5,413 nt of DNA from JBAXHO01 sp037138855 (lineage in GTDB: Bacteria; Patescibacteriota; Dojkabacteria; B142; OLB20): contig JBAXHO010000095.1 of the NCBI GenBank assembly GCA_037138855.1, positions 1-5,413 of the forward strand, given 5' to 3'. Within the stretch, counting starts at the first letter, position 1. Every line of letters starts with the position of its first letter. This document shows, in pieces, positions 1 to 5,413 of the stretch. The position numbers and the translations under genes are program-made. The notes under the pieces are model-generated. The model was not told the origin of the DNA. It ran no database searches and was given only the letters and a program-made list of their open reading frames with translations.

Positions 1-427
1 CTCTAATTTTTCAATTGAAAAAAAATTGGGAAAAATGGGTATAGGAACTTATCGATTTATTTCATTATCAGGGATTATTTTTGATGGAGCCTTTGGAAAG
101 GAATCACATCTTAACTATTTTACAAAAGCCGGGAGTCCATTTATAAAATATCATATTGGTGGTCATGGCACAGAAAGTGTGGGCAAGACACATGAATTAA
201 TTAAAAAAGGTTTTGATGGTGTGATTCATCTCAAACCTTTTGGTTGTATACCAGAGGTAAACGCGATGCCCATTTTACAGGAAATGTCGAGAAAATATAA
301 ATTTCCGATTTTGTATTTTAGCCTGGACTCTCTTACTTCGGAAGTAGGTATTCAAACGAGATTGGAAGCATTTTATGATATGTTGATTATGAAAAAAAAG
401 AAATCTAAATTAAATTCAAATAATTAA
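1..427 (+). CDS. CoA protein activase-like / 2-hydroxyacyl-CoA dehydratase-related protein (COG3581 type), C-terminal part, 5'-truncated by window edge
   Basis: The frame is open from base 2 to the TAA at 425-427, so the gene begins outside the window. A TTG at 26 and an ATG at 35 are internal codons, not starts, because residues before them (FSIEKKLGKMG) already match the family. Visible family hallmarks are GGHGTESVG (GGHG at 158-169), GFDGVIHLKPFGCIPE with its conserved Cys at 245-247, and near the end TRLEAFYDML. The family is related to the HgdA/HgdB and BcrB/BcrC dehydratase subunits, and the PFxCxPE cysteine is a probable Fe-S ligand. Full-length relatives are, as I recall, about 350 residues, so roughly the last 140 are seen. 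The segment usually written DExTGEAG reads DSLTSEVG here. The protein ends in a lysine-rich, probably disordered tail. It is followed 2 nt later by its presumed partner ATPase. The family assignment is firm; the substrate and exact reaction are unknown. Confidence 0.85.
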   Translation, partial: SNFSIEKKLGKMGIGTYRFISLSGIIFDGAFGKESHLNYFTKAGSPFIKYHIGGHGTESVGKTHELIKKGFDGVIHLKPFGCIPEVNAMPILQEMSRKYKFPILYFSLDSLTSEVGIQTRLEAFYDMLIMKKKKSKLNSNN

Positions 428-429
428 TA

Positions 430-1422
430 ATGAAAAAAGCATATTTAGGTGTAGATATTGGTTCAATTTCTACAAAAGCAGTTATTCTTGACGAAAAAAA
501 TAAAGTTTTGGCTAAATGCTATATTTGGACTGAGGGTAATCCAATTAAAGCAGTGAAAAAGCTTCTTCATGAACTTAAGTCACAGTTGGACATTACTCAA
601 TATCGGATCGTTGGCGTAGGCACTACCGGTTCAGCAAGAGAATTGATTGGATCCATTTTGGGTGCAACATTAGTAAAAAATGAAATAACAGCTCATGCTA
701 TAGGCACAACGACATTTTATCCAGAAGTAAGGACGATACTTGAGATCGGAGGACAGGACAGTAAAATAATAATATTAGAAAACGGGATTGTAGTTGATTA
801 TGCCATGAATACAATTTGTGCAGCCGGTACTGGTTCTTTTTTGTCTTCTCAAGCCCGAAGGATGAATATCCCTGTGGAAGAATTTGGTAAAATTGCTTTG
901 AAATCAAATAGTCCTACTAAAATTGCAGGAAGGTGTACAGTTTTTGCAGAATCAGATTTGGTTCATAAAGCACAAATGGGATATTCTGAGGAGGATATAA
1001 TTGCTGGATTATGTAATGCCATTGTTAATAATTATTTAAATAATGTTGGTAAAGGGAAAAATATTTTGTCGCCGATTGTATTTCAAGGTGGGGTTAGTAA
1101 AAATGTCGGTGTAGTAAAATCTTTTGGAAATATTTTGGGACAAGAGATTATTGTAGACGAATTGGGCCATCTGATGGGTTGTATGGGTATGGCGATCATG
1201 GCGCGCGAATCAGAAATAGAATGTGAGTTCTCGTTTGATATTTCTGATACAGAATTTATTACCAAGGGTTATGAGTGTAGTAATTGTCCAAATAACTGTG
1301 AGATTATTTGCGTATTAAAAGAGGGCAAATTTTTTGATGGCTGGGGAAATCGCTGTCAAATTGGATTAAATAATGCAAAAAAATATTTTGAAAATGACTT
1401 TACAGAAATCAAGAAAAGTTAA
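430..1422 (+). CDS. Acyl-CoA dehydratase activase, BcrAD/HgdC-type Fe-S ATPase (COG1924), with C-terminal cysteine cluster
   Basis: Complete 330-aa ATPase of the ASKHA (actin/Hsp70/sugar kinase) fold. Members hydrolyse ATP to push one low-potential electron from a [4Fe-4S] cluster, shared by two subunits, into a dehydratase or reductase partner. Visible motifs are the phosphate-1 loop GVDIGSISTK (residues 7-16), GVGTTGSAR (62-70), GGQDSK (107-112), CAAGTGSF (130-137), GRCTVFAESD (168-177) and QGGVSKN (219-225). Cys130 and Cys169 are the expected cluster ligands. Beyond the roughly 260-residue HgdC core is a tail with Cys283, 286, 290, 294 and 309 (CSNCPNNCEIIC, then GNRC). The same tail motif occurs in longer COG1924 activases and could bind a second cluster. 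The ATG at 430 lies 2 nt after the previous stop with no Shine-Dalgarno sequence, which suggests co-transcription and translational coupling. Only one activase domain is present, unlike the large fused two-domain versions. The cytoplasmic redox role is inferred from the family; the client enzyme is not identified. Confidence 0.93.
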   Translation: MKKAYLGVDIGSISTKAVILDEKNKVLAKCYIWTEGNPIKAVKKLLHELKSQLDITQYRIVGVGTTGSARELIGSILGATLVKNEITAHAIGTTTFYPEVRTILEIGGQDSKIIILENGIVVDYAMNTICAAGTGSFLSSQARRMNIPVEEFGKIALKSNSPTKIAGRCTVFAESDLVHKAQMGYSEEDIIAGLCNAIVNNYLNNVGKGKNILSPIVFQGGVSKNVGVVKSFGNILGQEIIVDELGHLMGCMGMAIMARESEIECEFSFDISDTEFITKGYECSNCPNNCEIICVLKEGKFFDGWGNRCQIGLNNAKKYFENDFTEIKKS

Positions 1423-1526
1423 TGCGAAAATAATTTTTGATAATACTTTTATTTAAAAAAACTGACTATTAATTATTCTTCTTTATAAAAATTTTTGATT
1501 TTATCAAACTTTGCATTTTGTTTCTT

Positions 1527-1535
1527 TGCTATACT
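1527..1535 (+). promoter_or_regulatory. Putative extended -10 promoter for the membrane-protein gene
   Basis: TGCTATACT is a TGn extension plus a -10 hexamer matching TATAAT at five of six positions. No good -35 lies at 16-18 bp; TTGCAT at 1511-1516 is only 13 bp away. That is tolerated for extended -10 promoters. Transcription would start near 1542, leaving a leader of about 23 nt with no Shine-Dalgarno sequence before the ATG at 1565. The whole 1423-1564 gap is very AT-rich, so chance matches are likely. Confidence 0.4.
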
Positions 1536-1564
1536 AAATCTAATTAATTTTTGAATATTTTTTC

Positions 1565-2497
1565 ATGCAAAAAAAAATTCTCTATGCGGTAATTGCCTTT
1601 GCTATTTTAATAATTATCGCTTTAATTGGAATTATTATATTAATTATTTTAAGGCCAAATTCGACATATCCCTACCCAGATCCTATTGATAGATTTTATT
1701 CTGAAAAAAATTGTAATTATTCTAGAGATGGATATCATCAGGCTTATCAGATAGCTGAGAATTATTTAACCACTCAGCAGAAATATCAGGAATTATATGG
1801 GACTAACCTTCGCCTTACAGCAGTTGGAAGCAATAACGGGAATCGATTAAAATGTCCAGCTTGCGAAAGCTTTACAATTACATTCAGTACTTCTACTGGA
1901 AAGTATTCAGCATTTATTGATGTGGACAAAATTGGAAGCGAGTTTAACATTACTAATGCGACAATTACAAATAGCGAAGGAGAAATGTTCAATTTAATTA
2001 GCCAGGATTCAAATAATTCTGAGGTTGTCAGTACAACTAATTCTGGAATAAGTCAGGCATTTTATCAAGTTATCAAGAATGCTGATGGTACATACACCTA
2101 TGATTTTGTAAATTTACTTGGTTTTAAAATTACTTTACCGGTAAAATACGAAATTGATGTTACTACAGGTGAGCGGACAGCACTTACTTTGACTTCCAGT
2201 GATGACGTTTTGGTAATCAATTTAGTTAAAAGCGTATTAGAAACTACAGGAAATACTCCTGCATCCGGAGAAACTGAAATGCAGGCAATTATGAAGTATT
2301 ATTCTGCAGTCCAGAGCAATCCTGAATTGACATTTAGTGAAGTGGAAACAGCTTTGGGGCGTATTTTTTACAAGGGTGCTGATGTCACTAAAGATTTTTA
2401 TATTTATGGTGCTGAGTCAAACGTAGCTGATTATCGTTATTTTACGATTATCGGCAAAAAATCAACAGTTGAAGGACTCTGGTTTCAAAATATGTAG
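1565..2497 (+). CDS. Single-pass membrane-anchored protein of unknown function with a CPxC motif
   Basis: I do not recognise this 310-aa protein as a named family. Residues 1-4 are MQKK, followed by one strongly hydrophobic helix (about 7-29) rich in Ile/Leu. No lipobox or obvious cleavage site is seen, so it is probably an uncleaved N-terminal anchor with about 280 residues outside. After a Pro/Tyr-rich linker (31-41), residues 57-135 read A-x-x-A-x-x-Y-L, YGTNLRL, LKCPACESFTITF, then YSAFIDVD and NITNATITNSEG. This looks like a small alpha/beta PepSY-like domain with a CPxC pair (Cys97, Cys100) that could bind metal or form a disulfide; Cys50 is the only other cysteine. The second half (160-310) is polar, Thr/Ser-rich and probably beta-rich. 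I recall a similar 'Y...G.nL.l....CPxCw' pattern in hypothetical proteins of archaea and candidate phyla, but could not test that. It stands alone between a likely promoter and a terminator. Confidence 0.8.
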   Translation: MQKKILYAVIAFAILIIIALIGIIILIILRPNSTYPYPDPIDRFYSEKNCNYSRDGYHQAYQIAENYLTTQQKYQELYGTNLRLTAVGSNNGNRLKCPACESFTITFSTSTGKYSAFIDVDKIGSEFNITNATITNSEGEMFNLISQDSNNSEVVSTTNSGISQAFYQVIKNADGTYTYDFVNLLGFKITLPVKYEIDVTTGERTALTLTSSDDVLVINLVKSVLETTGNTPASGETEMQAIMKYYSAVQSNPELTFSEVETALGRIFYKGADVTKDFYIYGAESNVADYRYFTIIGKKSTVEGLWFQNM

Positions 2498-2520
2498 ATT
2501 TTTTTTCTGGGAGTTAGTAT

Positions 2521-2549
2521 AAGCGGGTTGTAGCCCGCTTTTGTTATTG
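2521..2549 (+). terminator. Rho-independent terminator after the membrane-protein gene
   Basis: A perfect 7-bp stem AAGCGGG (2521-2527) / CCCGCTT (2534-2540) with a 6-nt loop TTGTAG is followed by TTGTTATTG. The GC-rich stem stands out in this AT-rich region. It sits 23 nt past the TAG of the membrane-protein gene and 21 nt from the TAA of the convergent P-type ATPase. On the minus strand the hairpin is not followed by a T-run, so it acts best for + strand transcription, though it may slow the opposing polymerase too. Confidence 0.75.
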
Positions 2550-2561
2550 CAAACTCAATTT

Positions 2562-5138
2562 TTATTTTTCAGCATTTTTACTTAACTTTCGATAAAAAAT
2601 TTGTTTAGCAATTTCTAGAACGATAAAGAAAAGTGTAACAATTGCTACCATCCATATTAAATTTCTTAAGTCAATAGCCACGAATTCAAAATATTTTTGC
2701 CCAAATTTTGTAAATGGTAAAATAATTGTGATGAATAAAGCCAATAAAGATGAGCAAATCAAGGCAATACCGGGCTTGCTTCTAAAGAATACTTTCTGAG
2801 TACGAATCGCAAAAATAGCCACTAGTTCAGTTAAAACAGTTTCCACAAATAGTACAGTGCGAAATTCTGCAGCAGAACTACTAAATGATAAGATCAATCC
2901 TATTAATAAAAAGTCAAAAATTGAACCAATCACACCAAAAAATAACATAAAACGTTGTAGTAGTTTCATATCCCATTTGCGTGGCTTGTGAAGCAATTCT
3001 TCATCCACATTATCTGTTGAGATTGTCAGATAATGAATATCGTTGACAGAATCTGCCAGAATTAATTGTGAAGGAAGTAAAGGAATAAATTTAAGAAAAA
3101 AAGAAGAAATTGATAATGTAATTACATTCCCATAACTGGCACTCATCACATTTAAAATAAACTTAATTGTGTTGCTGAAAGTTTTGCGTCCTTCGATGAT
3201 ACCGTCAATCAGGACTGACAGATCTTTTTTGAGTAGGACAATATCAGCACAATCTTTGGTGACATCTGTGCCACTGTCTACGCTAATTCCGACATCTGCT
3301 TTTTCCAAAGCGCTAACATCGTTGATACCATCACCAATATAGCCGACTACATGAGAATTTTGTTGTAATGCTTGAATAATTTTAAATTTTTGATCTGGTG
3401 TGACCCGGGCAAATACATTATATTGATTGACAATTTTATTAAATTTGCTTGTTGTTGCTTGTTCTAGCTCTTCACCGCTAATTATTTTATCAGCAATAAT
3501 TTCAAGACCAGCTTCATTACAAATTTCTTTTGTAATAATCGGACTATCACCAGTGATGATTTTTAATTGCACTTCTAATTTTTTAAGTTGTTCCAAAGTA
3601 CTGGTTAAAGATTTACGTGGTGGATCAAGAAAGAGCAAGAAGCCAAGAAAGATAAAATCTGTTTGCTCTTCATTTTTTATTAGTATTTCCTTAGATTCTT
3701 TATATGCCAAGGTAATAGCACGATATCCTTTGTCTTCATAGAACTGGATTTTTTCATGGATATGATCAATATGCTTTGATGTCATTTTAGAAATTTTTCC
3801 CTGGATATTAATGTGGTCTGATCGTTCGATAATCACTTCCATAGCGCCTTTGGTGATGAGCAAGTTACTATTTGGTTGATCGCTGACCAGAATACTCATT
3901 TCTTTTTGTTCAAAATCAAAATCTGCCACATCAATCACATGATAAGCTTCAGCTTTTGTGATAAGTTTAATCGCTTTGGGATCTTCAAAAATTGCCAGGT
4001 CAATTGGATTGTCAAATAGCATATGTTTTACATTGGCATTATTTGCATTGCAGATAAGTGCCATTTCCAAAAGCAGATTATTATTTTGATCAGATAAATC
4101 AATAAATTGTGTGAGTTTCAGTTTGCCTTCTGTAATAGTGCCTGTCTTATCACTACAGAGGACATCGATATTTCCAATATCTTCAAGTGCAGAAAGTCTT
4201 TTCACGATTACATTTTTCTTGGATAATCTATAAGAGGCATTAGAGATGGCCATGGTGACAATGATCGGTAGTACTTCAGGAGTAATTCCGAGTGCCAGAG
4301 TCACTGCGAAGAAAAATGAAGTAAGCCAGCCTCTACCTAGTATAGCGTTTATCAGAAAAATTCCTATTGTAAAGACAAAAACTGCTTTGAGTAAAATCGC
4401 CGTAAAATTCTTTAAATTTTTTTGAAAATATGTTTCAGTTCCGATTTCCTGGCTTGATTGAATTGTTTCTCCAAAAAATGTTTTTGCTCCAGTATAGATC
4501 ACAATTCCTTTTCCTGAGCCTGAAATTGTTGAAGTGCCCATAAAAACGCCATTTTTAATATTTTGTGGTATTAATGAATCACTAATCACTGCAGTAGAGT
4601 TTTTTACGATTGGTAGCGATTCACCAGTGAGGGTAGCTTCATTTAACGATAAGTTATTAGTTGTAATTAAACGAATATCTGCAGGAATGAGATCACCGAC
4701 ATTAAAAAAGACAATATCACCTGGAACTAAATCCATCGAGTTGATTTTTTGTACTTTCCCATTTCGAATCACTTTAGTTTTAAAAATGATCAACCTTTTT
4801 AGCTTCTCTACTGATTTTTCTGCTTTGAATTCCTGGATAAATCCGACAAAGGCATTGATAAATAGCATTGTCAGAATGATAGCTCCATTGGTGATTTCTC
4901 CCACTACAAATGAAAAAAGTGAAATAATAATTAAAATTATTATTAATGGATTTTTAAATTGTCTAGTGAAAACTTGAAGCGCTGAGGGTGGCTTGAGATA
5001 AGGAGCTGTATTTTTTCCGAATTGAGCATATTTCTTTTTTAGATCTTTATGAGATAAGCCTTGTAATGAAGATTCCAGGGTAGTAAACAGAACTTCTAAA
5101 CTATCTGACCACAAATTTTTACTTTGAGTATCATTCAT
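2562..5138 (-). CDS. mgtA: P-type cation-transporting ATPase, type IIIB Mg2+ (MgtA-like)
   Basis: Complete 858-aa P-type ATPase that would use ATP to move a divalent cation, most likely Mg2+, across the cytoplasmic membrane. Order: N-terminal cation-ATPase region (about 10-60), TM1-2 (about 64-102), actuator domain with TGES (171-174), TM3-4 (about 247-299) containing TPE (286-288), phosphorylation motif SDKTGT with Asp330, nucleotide domain with NPID (377-380) and KGA (430-432), TGD (529-531), GDGIND (602-607), then TM5-10 (about 659-846). STDNVDEELLHKPRKWD (707-723) is a strong signature of the IIIB Mg2+ group and argues against SERCA-like Ca2+ pumps. Length is close to the roughly 900 of MgtA. 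TM5 (SASYGN, 666-671) and TM6 (DSVND, 696-700) differ from the SANFGN and N-x-x-T/Y-D patterns I remember, so ion specificity is less certain than family. The ATG at 5136-5138 is the natural start; no Shine-Dalgarno sequence precedes it. The gene is intact and converges on its left neighbour. Confidence 0.92.
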   Translation of the reverse strand: MNDTQSKNLWSDSLEVLFTTLESSLQGLSHKDLKKKYAQFGKNTAPYLKPPSALQVFTRQFKNPLIIILIIISLFSFVVGEITNGAIILTMLFINAFVGFIQEFKAEKSVEKLKRLIIFKTKVIRNGKVQKINSMDLVPGDIVFFNVGDLIPADIRLITTNNLSLNEATLTGESLPIVKNSTAVISDSLIPQNIKNGVFMGTSTISGSGKGIVIYTGAKTFFGETIQSSQEIGTETYFQKNLKNFTAILLKAVFVFTIGIFLINAILGRGWLTSFFFAVTLALGITPEVLPIIVTMAISNASYRLSKKNVIVKRLSALEDIGNIDVLCSDKTGTITEGKLKLTQFIDLSDQNNNLLLEMALICNANNANVKHMLFDNPIDLAIFEDPKAIKLITKAEAYHVIDVADFDFEQKEMSILVSDQPNSNLLITKGAMEVIIERSDHINIQGKISKMTSKHIDHIHEKIQFYEDKGYRAITLAYKESKEILIKNEEQTDFIFLGFLLFLDPPRKSLTSTLEQLKKLEVQLKIITGDSPIITKEICNEAGLEIIADKIISGEELEQATTSKFNKIVNQYNVFARVTPDQKFKIIQALQQNSHVVGYIGDGINDVSALEKADVGISVDSGTDVTKDCADIVLLKKDLSVLIDGIIEGRKTFSNTIKFILNVMSASYGNVITLSISSFFLKFIPLLPSQLILADSVNDIHYLTISTDNVDEELLHKPRKWDMKLLQRFMLFFGVIGSIFDFLLIGLILSFSSSAAEFRTVLFVETVLTELVAIFAIRTQKVFFRSKPGIALICSSLLALFITIILPFTKFGQKYFEFVAIDLRNLIWMVAIVTLFFIVLEIAKQIFYRKLSKNAEK

Positions 5139-5172
5139 GAAATCTGTAAATTTGAGAAATTAGATTAAATTT

Positions 5173-5202
5173 ATTGTAAACAGAAGATGAGAGTAATTAC
5201 AA
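5173..5202 (-). promoter_or_regulatory. Putative sigma70-like promoter of the P-type ATPase gene
   Basis: Read on the minus strand, TTGTAA (5202-5197, four of six matches to TTGACA) is followed after 18 bp by TACAAT (5178-5173, five of six matches to TATAAT). Transcription would start around 5166, giving a leader of about 28 nt before the ATG at 5138. That is too short for an M-box type Mg2+ riboswitch. The call is moderate because the flanks are AT-rich. Confidence 0.45.
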
Positions 5203-5236
5203 GTTGAGTTTTTTTTTGTGATTAGTGTTACCAATT

Positions 5237-5252
5237 TTACGTTGTTACGTAA
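5237..5252. promoter_or_regulatory. Short dyad TTACG-N6-CGTAA upstream of the P-type ATPase promoter, possible operator
   Basis: TTACG (5237-5241) is inverted as CGTAA (5248-5252), and TTACGTAA (5245-5252) is itself a perfect 8-bp palindrome. A further GTTAC occurs at 5228-5232. The cluster lies about 35 bp upstream of the putative -35, where an activator or repressor could bind. The arms are short and no known regulator box is matched. As a hairpin it has only 5 bp and no T-tract, so it is not a terminator. Confidence 0.2.
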
Positions 5253-5328
5253 TAATAATTAATAAATCTGCTCCAGACAATTGTGATAAACCAAATGAGT
5301 TCAAATGCGTTGGACATTATTGAGATTT

Positions 5329-5413
5329 TTAATCAATATAACGAATCAATTTATCGTTATCACTGCTGTCCGCTAAAAGTTTCACTTTAATCCCGAAATA
5401 AATCGAGCTGTAA
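5329..5413 (-). CDS. Possible C-terminal tail of an unidentified minus-strand gene entering from the right edge
   Basis: On the minus strand, reading from base 5412, there are 27 sense codons ending at TAA (5331-5329). The translation starts YSSIYFGIKVKLLAD and ends DNDKLIRYID. The mix of alternating hydrophobic and charged residues looks protein-like, and the other two minus frames are interrupted sooner. However, 27 open codons are not significant alone, and a 31-codon + strand ORF (5295-5390) overlaps it. If real, it lies about 190 bp upstream of the P-type ATPase gene on the same strand, with no clear terminator between. No function can be assigned. Confidence 0.35.
   Translation of the reverse strand, partial: YSSIYFGIKVKLLADSSDNDKLIRYID

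Noticed and set aside
26..427. A complete 133-aa gene starting at TTG 26
   Set aside because: The frame stays open to the window edge, and residues before the TTG match the family, so this is the tail of a longer gene.
1083..1265. 60-codon minus-strand open frame in the activase gene
   Set aside because: It is antisense to conserved activase motifs (QGGVSKN region) with no family features; the 698-907 and 1786-1992 minus frames are likewise shadows.
1487..1520. Hairpin TTTGAT-TTT-ATCAAA (1494-1508) with T-rich sequence after it, as terminator of the activase operon
   Set aside because: The stem is 6 bp, nearly all A/T, with a three-base loop in very AT-rich DNA; too weak to call, though termination somewhere in 1423-1564 is expected.
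4534..4977. 147-codon + strand open frame inside the P-type ATPase gene
   Set aside because: It lies antisense to conserved ATPase sequence (TM1 to actuator domain) and its translation shows no family features; it is a shadow. The 3427-3741 + frame is rejected for the same reason.
5139..5328. M-box type Mg2+ riboswitch in front of the MgtA-like gene
   Set aside because: The likely transcript leader is only about 28 nt and no conserved M-box elements or strong stems were seen.
5283..5363. Inverted repeat GTGATAA (5283-5289) / TTATCAC (5357-5363)
   Set aside because: Seven AT-rich base pairs separated by 67 bp are expected by chance here; there is no associated mobile-element gene.
5295..5390. 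31-codon + strand small protein beginning MSSNALDIIEIF
   Set aside because: No ribosome binding site or promoter is evident, it matches nothing known, and it overlaps the more protein-like minus-strand frame.

Overview
The window is AT-rich bacterial-type DNA read with the standard code: every reading frame ends in TAA or TAG and none needs TGA as a sense codon. The acyl-CoA dehydratase activase genes point to an anaerobe, because the Fe-S enzymes of this family are oxygen-sensitive. None of the three visible gene starts has a recognisable Shine-Dalgarno sequence. With the low GC content and the odd membrane protein, this would fit an uncultured candidate-phylum bacterium (Patescibacteria or similar). 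That placement is inference; the sequence alone does not fix the taxon, and an archaeal origin is not fully excluded.

Left part (1-1422, + strand): the C-terminal part of a COG3581-type 'CoA protein activase' (a 2-hydroxyacyl-CoA dehydratase-like protein) is followed 2 nt later by a complete ASKHA-fold ATPase of the BcrAD/HgdC family. The ATPase has its two Fe-S cysteines and an extra C-terminal cysteine cluster. They look like one operon encoding an ATP-driven low-potential electron donor (the activase) and a partner Fe-S protein. The substrate is unknown from this window.

Middle (1423-2561): a 142-bp intergenic stretch carries a plausible extended -10 promoter. It is followed by a 310-aa single-pass membrane protein of unknown function with a large outside domain and a CPxC motif. 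A GC-rich hairpin with a T-rich tail closes this unit.

Right part (2562-5138, - strand): a complete, intact 858-aa P-type ATPase of the Mg2+-transporting type IIIB (MgtA-like) group converges on the membrane-protein gene. All catalytic motifs are present, but several residues in the TM5/TM6 cation-site region differ from the pattern I remember for the family. A reasonable sigma70-like promoter lies directly upstream of it.

Right edge (5139-5413): about 190 bp without a convincing gene, then a possible C-terminal tail of another minus-strand gene running in from outside the window. No RNA genes, CRISPR arrays or mobile elements were recognised.
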